A stretch of DNA of 64,000 nt. It comes from Alistipes sp. (GTDB taxonomy: Bacteria; Bacteroidota; Bacteroidia; Bacteroidales; Rikenellaceae). The position numbers and the translations under genes were made by a program. Where the stretch lies: the NCBI GenBank assembly GCA_017546725.1, contig JAFYRX010000027.1:16855-80854 (forward strand), read 5' to 3'. This document shows positions 43,798 to 53,025 of this stretch, piece by piece (position 1 is the first letter of the stretch; each line of letters starts with the position of its first letter). The notes below the pieces were generated by a model that was not told where the DNA came from, did no database searches, and worked only from the letters and a program-made list of their open reading frames with translations.

Positions 43798-44301
43798 ATG
43801 AAAGAGACTATCAACGTAAACCTCGCGCAACAGGCCTTCACGATGGACAAAGACGCCTACGTGACGCTGACTAACTATCTTGACGATATTGGTCGCCGCC
43901 TGCCCGCCGATGATACTGACACCCTCGCCGACATCGAGGCACGCATAGCCGAGATTTTCCGCGAGCGAGTACCCTCTCCGATAATGGTTATCACCTACTC
44001 CACAGTTCTTGCCACTATGCAGCAGATTGGCAACGCCGAGATGTTTGGCGAGGCCAACCGTCCGCTCAATGGAGAGGCTGAAGAGCAGAGCAGACGTCGC
44101 AACTCACGCCGTTTTGTGCGCTCGATTGACGACAAATCCATAGCGGGCGTATGCGGCGGCATAGCCGAATACTTCGGCATCGATTCAACGCTGGTGCGTA
44201 TAATCTTTGTCGTAGGCGTGATAGCCGGTTTCTCGACAGGACTTTTGTACCTGGTACTATGGTTGGTCACAGCAAAGCAATCTCGAACTAATACAATTTA
44301 A
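43798..44301 (+). CDS. small PspC-domain membrane protein
   Basis: A 167-residue protein. Residues 1-90 form a soluble region (FTMDKDAYVTLTNYLDDI... TLADIEARIAEIF) that also opens the larger PspC protein at 45813. Residues 105-165 are a PspC domain (SIAGVCGGIAEYFGIDSTLVRIIFV) with one or two membrane helices. PspC proteins sense or transmit envelope stress. It is the first gene of the operator-controlled operon; the PadR gene follows after 23 bases. Confidence 0.88.
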   Translation: MKETINVNLAQQAFTMDKDAYVTLTNYLDDIGRRLPADDTDTLADIEARIAEIFRERVPSPIMVITYSTVLATMQQIGNAEMFGEANRPLNGEAEEQSRRRNSRRFVRSIDDKSIAGVCGGIAEYFGIDSTLVRIIFVVGVIAGFSTGLLYLVLWLVTAKQSRTNTI

Positions 44302-44324
44302 TAATTAAAACAACACAGTAAGTT

Positions 44325-44675
44325 ATGAACGAAGAAAACGTAAAAGCCCAAATGCGCAAAGGCATCTTGGAGTATTGCATTCTGGCAATACTGGCGCGCG
44401 GCGACTCTTACGCGCCAAAAATCATAGCCGAATTAAAAGAGGCCAAGATGATTGTGGTCGAGGGTACGCTCTACCCCATACTCACACGCCAAAAGAACTT
44501 AGGCCTACTCTCATATCGCTGGCAGGAATCAACGCAAGGACCTCCTCGCAAGTACTATTCGCTCACTGCAGAAGGAGAGAAACACCTTGCCCTACTTGAT
44601 GAAGCGTGGGACGAAATGGTTACTCAAATAAAAATCATCCGTAGCGGAGCGACAGCTGTCGAGGCAGACGAATAA
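44325..44675 (+). CDS. PadR family transcriptional regulator
   Basis: A 116-residue winged-helix repressor of the short PadR type (KGILEYCILAILARGDSYAPKIIAEL... VVEGTLYPILTRQKNLGLLSYRWQES..GPPRKYYSLTAEG). It likely binds the palindrome upstream of its own operon and the matching site before the receptor gene. The inducer is unknown; PadR proteins commonly respond to small aromatic or membrane-active compounds. Confidence 0.93.
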   Translation: MNEENVKAQMRKGILEYCILAILARGDSYAPKIIAELKEAKMIVVEGTLYPILTRQKNLGLLSYRWQESTQGPPRKYYSLTAEGEKHLALLDEAWDEMVTQIKIIRSGATAVEADE

Positions 44676-44763
44676 ACTCTCTCAACTATATTATTATATG
44701 CTCTCAACTATTACAATTAGGCTATTACAATTACACTAAAATATTAACCAAAAGGCTATTACA

Positions 44764-45780
44764 ATGAAAAACTTATTTATCGCTCCCGTAATCTTTTTCA
44801 CCACACTACTGATGTGGCTCGCGGGAAGCGCCGAGGCATCGGCACAAGATGTCCAAATCCTGGAAATGCCATCTGGCTCAACTATTACAATCAATAATGG
44901 CGATGAGGGATTGACTATCTCTGCTGGCGACCAGATTCTATTTCGTAATCGTGGTAACATCACAATCAACGGCCATAGCATTAGTTACGAAAGAGAAGCC
45001 GATGATAGCAGAATTGTCGGTAGTTCAGAGCGTTCTACTAAAACCGTCACTTTGGACAAAGGCTTCAACTACATCAAGGCAAGTCGTGGCGTAGACGTAG
45101 TAATGAGCGACAAGAAGGGCGACGAGGTCACAATCAGCGCCAACAGCAACCTTATCGACTATGTTATCTGCAAAAGCAGTGGCGGAACGCTCACAGTAGG
45201 CATTGATGACAAGGTGAGAAGTATCTCGAATTTCAGTGTCGTTGTTACCATCCCACGACACGACAATGTAAATGTCTATCAAGCCGCATCGGGTGCAAGC
45301 ATCAACCTTCACCACGAACTCACTTGTGCTAACGTGAGTATGGAGGCCTCATCGGGTGGTAGCATCAACTGCGCTCGCATCAACTGCGACAAACTACTTA
45401 TCGATGTTACATCTGGCAGTAACGTATCGGGTAGTTTCAGGATTAAGCAGAGTGGTATTGTCGAGGCATCATCTGGTGCTGACGTAACTATCTCGGCATT
45501 GAGCCCCGAACTCAACCTTAAGGCATCATCTGGCTCTACAATCAACGCATCGGGCCAGGTAAAGCATCTCGACGCAGATGCATCGTCTGCCGCAAGCATC
45601 AAGGCCTTCAACCTCAATGCTGTAACGGCCGAGGCCGAAGCATCGTCGGGTGCGAGCATAAAAGTAAATTGTTCAAAATCACTTGAGGCCGAGGCATCGT
45701 CGGCTGCCGACATCCGCTACAAGGGCGAATGTTCGGTAGAGCGCAGTACATCGAGCGGCGGCAGCATCAAAAAACAATAA
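44764..45780 (+). CDS. exported GIN-domain (DUF2807) protein
   Basis: A 338-residue exported protein: signal peptide (1-27, ASAQ), then a repetitive beta-helical domain with recurrent SSG[AGS]-type turns (ASSGGSINC, ASSGADVTI, ASSGSTINA, ASSGASIKV), the mark of the GIN/DUF2807 family. It probably sits in the periplasm or on the cell surface. In Bacteroidota GIN-domain genes are commonly linked with PadR and PspC genes, as here. The molecular role is unknown. Confidence 0.88.
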   Translation: MKNLFIAPVIFFTTLLMWLAGSAEASAQDVQILEMPSGSTITINNGDEGLTISAGDQILFRNRGNITINGHSISYEREADDSRIVGSSERSTKTVTLDKGFNYIKASRGVDVVMSDKKGDEVTISANSNLIDYVICKSSGGTLTVGIDDKVRSISNFSVVVTIPRHDNVNVYQAASGASINLHHELTCANVSMEASSGGSINCARINCDKLLIDVTSGSNVSGSFRIKQSGIVEASSGADVTISALSPELNLKASSGSTINASGQVKHLDADASSAASIKAFNLNAVTAEAEASSGASIKVNCSKSLEAEASSAADIRYKGECSVERSTSSGGSIKKQ

Positions 45781-45812
45781 CTCCAATTATCAACCATAAC
45801 AAAGCAATCACT

Positions 45813-47534
45813 ATGAACGAGATAAAGAAATGTAGCCTCGCAGGCGTATCATTCACAATGGAGTTGGATGCCTATCAGGCACTGAACGACTATATCGATT
45901 CGTTGAAGCGCACCTATGAGGGTGACCCCGACGGTGAGGAGATTATCGCCGACATAGAGGCCCGCATAGCCGAACTTATTCTATCGGCACAGCCAGCGAA
46001 CTGTATCGTCTGTCTGCCGATTGTACGAAACATCATCAAACAGATGGGTTCTGCCGAAGAGATTGATGACGAGAAGAGCGAAAATTCTCAGACAATTCAG
46101 GATACAGAGACTACCGACCGTAACGGCAATCCCCGTTTCCCACGACGCCTCTACCGTGACCTGCAAAATCGCAAATTGGGAGGTGTCTGCGCAGGTCTGG
46201 CCAACTATTTCGCGTGGGATGTTACGTGGGTGAGATTGCTCTTTGCGCTACCCATTGCAATTGCTATTTTCGGCACAATACGCATCTTTGGCATAAACAT
46301 TATGATACCCAACTTCTCGATGCTGGTTGGCCTCGGCTACTTGATTATGTGGTTTACCATACCTGCGGCATCGTCGGCACGTCAGAAGTTGGAGATGAAT
46401 GGCGAGCGCGTTACGGCCCACAACATACGCCAAGCGACACAGGCACAACCTGTCGATGCGCCCGAGCGTACCATTTTGGCAAACATCGTTATTATCTTCG
46501 GCAAGATATTGCTCATAATCCTAAAGATTATCGCAGCGTTTATCCTCGTCGGATTGGTTGTCGGAGCAGGAGTCTTGACTCTCGTCGCCTTCGGAGCATT
46601 CCCGATGCTGGCATTCGACGCGATAACGGGCGTAGCGTTGATGAGTTTCTTTGCGGTTGTGACCATTCCGTTGTTTGTGCTGATTTATCTCACGATAGCG
46701 CTGCTTATTTCGCGCCGTCCAAATGGCAAAGCGATACTTATTGTATTTATTTTCTGGCTCGCATCACTCGTTACGATGACCGTTTCGGCTATCAAGTCGT
46801 CGGTTGATTTTGCCAACTCAATCGAGAATGCCTTCGATTCAGTCTTCAAGCACGACCAGGATATTCTCTTCGAGGAGTTCAGCGAGGATGAGATTAACGA
46901 CTTCCGCAAGCAAATTGGCGAGGAGCCTATTACCTTTACGACTGCAACGACATCTACGGCCTACACTTTAGGCCAGAACAAAGCCGCAACGTATTACAAT
47001 AATGGTATGCAAATATCATTCTGCGGTAGCCCCGAAGTGGTAGATTTTATAGATGAGAATATTACGCTGGATTTCGATAATCAGGAGATTCGATTCAAGA
47101 CCTCATCAGCCCACGACCTTACTATCACACAGAAGGGCATTAAGGGTTATCGTGGCGGCTTAAAGTTCGAGCGTGAGGCTATTGGCACTGAGTACAGCGA
47201 GTTTGCCTTCACTACGCCCGACAATGTCAAAGTACACTGCTTGATTGGCCCTGCCATTCAGAACAACGTAATCAACAAAGAAATCTTGGAGGGAATTTTC
47301 GGCGCAACAGGCGGCATATTCTCTATAGCCAATGGCGTCCTCAAAACGGCTGGTAATATCCTCAATCTTGCGGGCGGAATAATCCAGGTTGCCGCTCCTA
47401 CCGAGATTGAGTCTGCAAGAGAGGAAATTCGTAAGGCTCAAGAGGAGATACGCGAAGCACAAAAAGAGATGCAGGATGCTATGAAGGAGGCTCAAACCGA
47501 GATGCGCGAGGCAATAAAAGAGGCGCAGAAGTAG
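45813..47534 (+). CDS. large PspC-domain membrane protein
   Basis: A 573-residue membrane protein. The N-terminal domain (residues 1-95, FTMELDAYQALNDYIDS... IIADIEARIAELI) is homologous to that of the small PspC protein. A PspC domain (RKLGGVCAGLANYFAWDVTWVRLLF, about 115-175) and four hydrophobic helices up to about residue 330 follow. Then come a soluble beta-rich domain and a charged C-terminal coiled coil (about 530-573, repeated EIRKAQEE-like units). The ATG at 45813 is chosen because it aligns with the small paralogue. It ends the operon. Confidence 0.88.
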   Translation: MNEIKKCSLAGVSFTMELDAYQALNDYIDSLKRTYEGDPDGEEIIADIEARIAELILSAQPANCIVCLPIVRNIIKQMGSAEEIDDEKSENSQTIQDTETTDRNGNPRFPRRLYRDLQNRKLGGVCAGLANYFAWDVTWVRLLFALPIAIAIFGTIRIFGINIMIPNFSMLVGLGYLIMWFTIPAASSARQKLEMNGERVTAHNIRQATQAQPVDAPERTILANIVIIFGKILLIILKIIAAFILVGLVVGAGVLTLVAFGAFPMLAFDAITGVALMSFFAVVTIPLFVLIYLTIALLISRRPNGKAILIVFIFWLASLVTMTVSAIKSSVDFANSIENAFDSVFKHDQDILFEEFSEDEINDFRKQIGEEPITFTTATTSTAYTLGQNKAATYYNNGMQISFCGSPEVVDFIDENITLDFDNQEIRFKTSSAHDLTITQKGIKGYRGGLKFEREAIGTEYSEFAFTTPDNVKVHCLIGPAIQNNVINKEILEGIFGATGGIFSIANGVLKTAGNILNLAGGIIQVAAPTEIESAREEIRKAQEEIREAQKEMQDAMKEAQTEMREAIKEAQK

Positions 47535-47688
47535 ACCCGCAACGACAAAGAGAGCACATAAATAATCGAGTCTATAACTTTATACTTACACCACCTAACC
47601 ATCAGGCTGGGATTGGTATCCATAACTATGTCCCAATTATAGGGCTAAATAAAACTTTTAACTAACAATTATTTAACGACTAAAGAGT

Positions 47689-48531
47689 ATGAAAAGAGTA
47701 ATTTCTTTTAAGTGTCTATTGCTGGTGATAGCAATAGTTGGAATCACAAATGTGTACGCCCAACATCATACAGGAGTATGGGTAAGCGATGATGCAGAAT
47801 TGCTATGTACAGACAAAGTAACGATGTATTTTGAGAAACAGTCTGACGATTGTGTTAATGTAACACTGATTGTTGATGATGTTACAAAGGAGAGTGTCAA
47901 ATTCAGCAAGGATACCGTAATCAGAGGTTGTATTTCTGACGATTTTAACCTGAAATTTATATCAGATAGAATAGTTAAGGTAAACGGTCGTAAATTAATC
48001 AAAGCCGAAGACTTCGAGATGTGTGAGCCGTATGATATGCCTATGGCAACCGATAAAGAATCAATCGGCAAGTGTTTGACGGAATGGCGTTTGGGATCTA
48101 TTATAGAATTTGATAATGCCACGCAAGATATATATGTTGAGGTAAACACTCCCCAAAATATGTTTTTATACTACATTTTGAAAGATACGAATTACTATTA
48201 CTTGCGTGCCGCACGAATCGAGAATGTAAACGAAGGCTCTCTATTTTATCAAAATGTACGTTTGATGCACCAACCTGCCGCATCTGGCGAATTTACCATA
48301 CATTTTTCACCTAACAATAAACGGGATGTTACGGGTAAATTGGATATAAATATCGAGGCATTCAATCCTGACGCTTGTTACTTTGACCCAAATGGTGGAA
48401 TATATTGGAGTTATACTTCTCATACTCCCAATCAGATAATATTAAATGGTTGCGCCGGAGATACATATTATGTCAATAGAAGATTAAAGACTCATAATTT
48501 TGTCAGCGAATGGATTAAATCCACAAAGTAG
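47689..48531 (+). CDS. secreted protein of unknown function
   Basis: A 280-residue protein with a clear signal peptide (about 1-24, NVYAQ) and no recognisable domain. It has six or seven cysteines, mostly in acidic surroundings, and an otherwise beta-rich composition. The base composition is more AT-rich than its neighbours, hinting at separate acquisition. It has no partner gene within 150 bases on either side and ends at a long terminator hairpin. Confidence 0.7.
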   Translation: MKRVISFKCLLLVIAIVGITNVYAQHHTGVWVSDDAELLCTDKVTMYFEKQSDDCVNVTLIVDDVTKESVKFSKDTVIRGCISDDFNLKFISDRIVKVNGRKLIKAEDFEMCEPYDMPMATDKESIGKCLTEWRLGSIIEFDNATQDIYVEVNTPQNMFLYYILKDTNYYYLRAARIENVNEGSLFYQNVRLMHQPAASGEFTIHFSPNNKRDVTGKLDINIEAFNPDACYFDPNGGIYWSYTSHTPNQIILNGCAGDTYYVNRRLKTHNFVSEWIKSTK

Positions 48532-48584
48532 ATAATTTTTTAATTAATTGCAACTCTCAAATTATAAGCATTATGAAGAGCGTA

Positions 48585-48631
48585 GCAGGTCGCAAATCCA
48601 ATTTATGGCGGATTTGCGACCTGCCCTTTTC
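48585..48631 (+). terminator. long perfect terminator hairpin
   Basis: A 15-base-pair perfect stem (48585-48599 with 48610-48624) with a ten-base loop, followed by CCTTTTCTTG. It closes the gene at 47689. Confidence 0.85.
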
Positions 48632-48719
48632 TTGTGCTGTGGGCCACATTTTACCAATTTACAGAAATCTTTGTCACACAATTTGTGCTGTAAGCCGTAG
48701 GTTATTCACAAAAATTGGC

Positions 48720-48727
48720 TAACTTTG
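48720..48727 (+). promoter_or_regulatory. -7 box of pfkA
   Basis: TAACTTTG, 53 bases before the pfkA ATG. No good TTTG is found at the -33 distance. Confidence 0.55.
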
Positions 48728-48780
48728 CGTAAACGAAGACAAACAAACATTAACGCAAATAATTTAATACATCAATATTT

Positions 48781-49758
48781 ATGGCAATCAAATGTATCGG
48801 AATACTTACCTCGGGCGGTGATGCTCCGGGTATGAATGCAGCCATCCGCGCCGTCACACGTACGGCAATCTATAACGGCTATCAGGTGAAAGGTATTATG
48901 CGAGGCTATCACGGCTTGGTTACCAACGAGATAGTAGAATTCAAGTCACAGAGCGTCAGCAACATCATACAAAAAGGCGGTACTATCCTCAAAACTGCTC
49001 GCAGTAAGGAGTTCCGCACACCCGAAGGCCGCCAGCAGGCCTACGAAAATATGAAGGCCGCAGGCATCGATGCTTTGGTTGTTATCGGCGGTGACGGCTC
49101 ATTGTCAGGTGCACAGATTTTTGCCAACGAGTTCGATATTCCTATCGTTGGTCTTCCTGGTACTATCGACAACGACTTGGACGGAACAGATGAGACTATC
49201 GGCTACGACACAGCCCTCAACACCATCGTCGATGCTGTCGATAAGTTGCGTGACACGGCATCGAGCCACGAGCGTCTCTTCTTCGTAGAGGTTATGGGTA
49301 ACACAGCGGGTTATTTGGCCCTCAACGGTGCTATCGCATCGGGTGCCGAGGCGGCTATCATTCCCGAGCGCGAGACCGAGGTTGACCAGTTGGCCGACCT
49401 TATCCACAACGGTTTCCGTAAGAGCAAGAACTCGGCTATCGTGTTGGTTGCCGAAAACAAGGCTACGGGTGGTGCATTGGGTATGGCCGAGCGTATCAAA
49501 AAAGAGTTCCCCGAATTTGATGCCCGCGTAACCATCTTGGGACACCTACAGCGTGGTGGCTCACCCACAGCCAAAGACCGCATCTTGGCATCGAGAATGG
49601 GTGCTACGGCCATCGAGGCTCTGTCGGAAGGCCAGCGCAACGTAATGATTGGTATCAAGAATGGCGAATTGGTTTACGTTCCCTTCAAGAAGGCTATCGC
49701 CCACTCATCACAGATGGATTTGAAGGATATGGATATCGTGAAGATTCTTTCGATTTAA
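48781..49758 (+). CDS. pfkA: ATP-dependent 6-phosphofructokinase
   Basis: A 325-residue glycolytic enzyme that phosphorylates fructose 6-phosphate. It has the N-terminal ATP loop [18 protein letters not shown] at about residues 101-105 (marking ATP rather than pyrophosphate use), catalytic GTIDND, and [23 protein letters not shown]. Length is normal for the prokaryotic tetrameric form. It is a single-gene unit. Confidence 0.97.
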   Translation: MAIKCIGILTSGGDAPGMNAAIRAVTRTAIYNGYQVKGIMRGYHGLVTNEIVEFKSQSVSNIIQKGGTILKTARSKEFRTPEGRQQAYENMKAAGIDALVVIGGDGSLSGAQIFANEFDIPIVGLPGTIDNDLDGTDETIGYDTALNTIVDAVDKLRDTASSHERLFFVEVMGNTAGYLALNGAIASGAEAAIIPERETEVDQLADLIHNGFRKSKNSAIVLVAENKATGGALGMAERIKKEFPEFDARVTILGHLQRGGSPTAKDRILASRMGATAIEALSEGQRNVMIGIKNGELVYVPFKKAIAHSSQMDLKDMDIVKILSI

Positions 49759-49779
49759 GCGAGAAGATATGTATCATAA

Positions 49780-49816
49780 AAATAGAGGTGTCTTGTTATG
49801 CTCGACACCTCTATTT
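49780..49816. terminator. bidirectional terminator between pfkA and the GT2 gene
   Basis: Perfect 13-base-pair stem AAATAGAGGTGTC / GACACCTCTATTT (49780-49792, 49804-49816) with A/T flanks, between convergent genes. Confidence 0.9.
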
Positions 49817-49841
49817 ATTTTTTTATACCTTATTCTTCGCC

Positions 49842-50747
49842 CTACTCTTTGCTCCACAGACCGCGTGATATGTTCAGTCGCATCAGCAACAGATAATAAC
49901 CCTTGTGCCATTGCAGAGTAATGGTGTACCACAGAGCGAGGGCCAACGTACCCACCCACTTGAATAACTCCTTAAAGCGCACACGCCACACTCGACGATA
50001 GAGTTTTGCTCGACGTAACTGACTAACACCCACATTGTAACTCAACTTCGCAAGATACTCTTTCGAGAGTTTCTCCTTCGGGATGATATGATACATCACC
50101 GCTTTAGGCACATAATAATATTTAGCCTCGGCAATCTGCAAACGCTCAAACAAATCGCACTCCTCGCCACCTATGAGCGACTCACCCACATACCCGAGCG
50201 ATGTATCGAACACTCCATATCGGCGTATGGCACTACGGCGCAGAGCCATATTACCGCCACCAGGGATGCGACCTTTCGGAAATTCGCAAACCTGCTCACC
50301 AAAGTACATCGTATTGGCAATAGGTCGCTCTGTATAGCACGACATCCATCGCGGACGGCCCGCAGGATATTCAGCCACAATCGGGCCTCCCGCAGCAACG
50401 GCTTCGGGTACCGAATCAAACAACTCTATATAAGAGGCAATGAAATCCTCTGCAATATGCTCGTCATCGTCAATTATGGCAATATACTCTCCCACACCCT
50501 CGCGGATACCTCTGTTGCGTGCATACGACAATCCCTGACTCGGCTCGTTTACCATTCTTATATTGTAATCGGGATACTCACGCACGAACTCCGCAAAACA
50601 CTCCGCTGTATTGTCCGACGAATTATTGTTCACAACCACACACTCCCACTGCTCTACGGGAGCATTCTGACGTACAACTGACTTCAGCGTATCGAGCAAC
50701 GATGCTGCACGATTATATGTGGCTATTACCAGCGAAAGTCTTATCAT
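49842..50747 (-). CDS. family 2 glycosyltransferase
   Basis: A 301-residue GT-A type enzyme with LSLVIATYNR at the start, CVVVNNNSSDNTAE, the metal-binding IIDDDE motif, and a C-terminal hydrophobic segment (about 262-285) that may attach it to the membrane. It transfers a sugar from a nucleotide donor; acceptor unknown. It stands alone with its own promoter, so its pathway (exopolysaccharide, LPS or protein glycosylation) cannot be deduced. Confidence 0.9.
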   Translation of the reverse strand: MIRLSLVIATYNRAASLLDTLKSVVRQNAPVEQWECVVVNNNSSDNTAECFAEFVREYPDYNIRMVNEPSQGLSYARNRGIREGVGEYIAIIDDDEHIAEDFIASYIELFDSVPEAVAAGGPIVAEYPAGRPRWMSCYTERPIANTMYFGEQVCEFPKGRIPGGGNMALRRSAIRRYGVFDTSLGYVGESLIGGEECDLFERLQIAEAKYYYVPKAVMYHIIPKEKLSKEYLAKLSYNVGVSQLRRAKLYRRVWRVRFKELFKWVGTLALALWYTITLQWHKGYYLLLMRLNISRGLWSKE

Positions 50748-50788
50748 AATACCGAATCGTTACAGATAAAAAACTAATTTCCTTATTG

Positions 50789-50818
50789 CAAATATACAAA
50801 AATCGACCAAAAATACAA
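50789..50818 (-). promoter_or_regulatory. promoter of the GT2 gene
   Basis: On the minus strand TATATTTG (50796-50789) with TTG (50818-50816) 19 bases upstream. Confidence 0.65.
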
Positions 50819-50870
50819 CATTCTAGTAGCCAGATTTCACTTTTATGAGTGACTATTCTAAGGATTTCTC

Positions 50871-50878
50871 TATCTTTG
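50871..50878 (+). promoter_or_regulatory. -7 box of the nhaC-HAD operon
   Basis: TATCTTTG, 19 bases before the nhaC start codon; the -33 element is poor. Confidence 0.6.
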
Positions 50879-50897
50879 CCCCACATAACAAGACAAA

Positions 50898-52346
50898 ATG
50901 AGTACAAACAATACAACACGACAGCCATCTATCGCCATATCGGCCATACCTCTTTTGGTCCTTATCGTGATGCTGGCCCTGACCATCAAACTCTTTGGCG
51001 GTGATGCCATTGCAGGAGGCAGCCAATTATCTCTGCTTACGGCATCTGCCGTATGCGTTACAATAGCCATCATCGGCTACAAATGCTCGTGGCAGCAATT
51101 GGAAGATGCCTTTGTCGCAAATATGCGTAGCGCCACACCTGCAATTATCATACTTTTGCTCATCGGCGCCATTGCAGGTACTTGGATGGCCAGCGGAGTG
51201 ATTCCAACACTCGTATTTTATGGACTCAAGATTTTGAACCCCTCTATCTTTTTGCCTGCATCGTGCATTATCTGTGCCGTAGTATCACTACTTACGGGCT
51301 CATCGTGGACTACGATTGCCACCATAGGTGTAGCACTGATGGGCATAGGTAATGCTATGGGATTCAGCGAGGGCTGGACTGCAGGTGCCATCATTTCGGG
51401 AGCATACTTCGGAGATAAGATATCGATTATGAGCGACACTACCGTTTTGGCAGCCTCCACATCCGAAGTACCCGTATTTTCGCATATAAAATATATGCTC
51501 ACCACCACTACGGTTTCGCTCTTTATCGCTGTTGTCGTTTTCAGCATCGCAGGTCTCACAGGCTCTACCGAAGCCGTTGTCGATATTTTGGCTATCGAGC
51601 AGGCACTGCAAGATACATTCAACATCACACCTTGGCTATTGCTTGTCCCCGTACTTACGGGATTGCTCATCGCCAAGCGACTGCCTGCCATTGTAACCCT
51701 ATTTGCATCGGCTCTGTTTGCGGCTATCGCAATGCTTGTGTTCCAACCTCAAATTATTGAAGCGATTGCCGCTGATTCTTCGGGCCTCTCATCTATATAC
51801 GCCATTATACAATGTGCAACGAGCGAGACAGCCATCGAGACGGGCAATACCCAACTAAACGAACTTGTCGCAACGAGTGGTATGGGAGGTATGATGGATA
51901 CCATCTGGCTCATAATCTGCGCAATGTGCTTTGGCGGCGTGATGTATGGCAGCGGAATGTTGTCGGCCATATCGCAGATATTCCTACGCATAGCACAACG
52001 TACAGTAAGCGTAGTAGGCTCAACGGTATGCTCGGGTATATTTTTCAACCTGACAACGGGTGACCAATACATATCTATCATTCTTACGAGCAACCTTTTC
52101 CGACAACTCTACGACGACAGAGGACTTGAACGCAAACTCCTAAGCCGTAGTGTCGAGGATTCGGCAACCGTCACATCGGTGCTTATCCCCTGGAACTCTT
52201 GCGGAATGACACAATCTACCGTTTTAGGAGTAGCGACACTCACCTATCTGCCTTATTGCATATTCAATTTAGCAAGCCCCATCGTATCTATATTGGTTGC
52301 TGCCATCGGTTATAAAATCAAAAAACGAGACGACAATGCAGAATAG
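50898..52346 (+). CDS. nhaC: NhaC family Na+/H+ antiporter
   Basis: A 482-residue inner membrane transporter with about twelve hydrophobic helices and the NhaC-type motifs GSSWTTIATIGVALMGIG and GAIISGAYFGDKISIMSDTTVLAAS. It exchanges sodium (or a related ion/organic acid) for protons. Some family members transport malate/lactate or amino acids, so the substrate is not certain. It overlaps the following HAD gene by 11 bases. Confidence 0.92.
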   Translation: MSTNNTTRQPSIAISAIPLLVLIVMLALTIKLFGGDAIAGGSQLSLLTASAVCVTIAIIGYKCSWQQLEDAFVANMRSATPAIIILLLIGAIAGTWMASGVIPTLVFYGLKILNPSIFLPASCIICAVVSLLTGSSWTTIATIGVALMGIGNAMGFSEGWTAGAIISGAYFGDKISIMSDTTVLAASTSEVPVFSHIKYMLTTTTVSLFIAVVVFSIAGLTGSTEAVVDILAIEQALQDTFNITPWLLLVPVLTGLLIAKRLPAIVTLFASALFAAIAMLVFQPQIIEAIAADSSGLSSIYAIIQCATSETAIETGNTQLNELVATSGMGGMMDTIWLIICAMCFGGVMYGSGMLSAISQIFLRIAQRTVSVVGSTVCSGIFFNLTTGDQYISIILTSNLFRQLYDDRGLERKLLSRSVEDSATVTSVLIPWNSCGMTQSTVLGVATLTYLPYCIFNLASPIVSILVAAIGYKIKKRDDNAE

Positions 52347-52995
52347 GCTCTTTATATTTGACCTCGACGGTACCCTGCTCAATACGATAGGCGACTTGGC
52401 AGTAGGATGCGATTATATGCTCACTTTGCGCGACCTACCGACACACACCTATGAGGAGTATTGCTCGTTTGTCGGCAATGGAATTATGCGTTTGGTCGAG
52501 CGTGCTTTGCCAGAAGAGTTACGCACCCCAGATTACGTCAAGTCAGCCCGCAAGGATTTTGTAGATTACTACATTGACCACATTGATGCCCACACTATCC
52601 CATACGAAGGTATGGTCGAGTTGGTTAACCTACTACAACAACGTGGTGCAAAGTTGGCCGTTGCATCAAACAAGTTTCAGGCAGGAACAAAGAAGTTGAT
52701 AAAAAAATTCTTCCCCTCAATCGAGTGGGTTGAGATTTGCGGCAACCGTGAAGGTGTACCCCTGAAGCCCGACACAGCACTCGTGGATATGATTTTAGAG
52801 AAGGCGTGGGTCGAGCGCAAAGGATGTGTGATGATAGGCGATTCGGGAGTCGATATACAAACCGCCCACAATGCAGGTATTACTTCGGTAGGCGTGAGTT
52901 GGGGATTCCGCTCTCGCGAGGAGTTGGAGGAGAATGGAGCAGACTATATTGCTGACACAGCAGATGAATTGTTGCATATTTTAGAAAATATTTAG
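52336..52995 (+). CDS. HAD family phosphatase (phosphoglycolate phosphatase-like)
   Basis: A 219-residue hydrolase with the HAD motif I FDLDGTLLNT, motif II VASNK, a Lys in LKPDTAL and motif IV IGDSGVDIQTAHNAG. The helical cap resembles Gph-type enzymes, which remove phosphate from 2-phosphoglycolate or similar metabolites. The ATG at 52336, inside the end of nhaC, starts directly at the conserved region; an in-frame upstream ATG (52297) is unlikely. The stop codon lies within the terminator stem. Confidence 0.9.
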   Translation: MQNRLFIFDLDGTLLNTIGDLAVGCDYMLTLRDLPTHTYEEYCSFVGNGIMRLVERALPEELRTPDYVKSARKDFVDYYIDHIDAHTIPYEGMVELVNLLQQRGAKLAVASNKFQAGTKKLIKKFFPSIEWVEICGNREGVPLKPDTALVDMILEKAWVERKGCVMIGDSGVDIQTAHNAGITSVGVSWGFRSREELEENGADYIADTADELLHILENI

Positions 52996-53023
52996 GCGCG
53001 AATAGATTTCGCGCCTAATTTTT
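52992..53023. terminator. terminator between the HAD gene and the convergent sigma-54 regulator
   Basis: Perfect 11-base-pair stem TTAGGCGCGAA / TTCGCGCCTAA (52992-53002, 53008-53018), T-run after. Confidence 0.9.
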
Positions 53024-53025
53024 AT

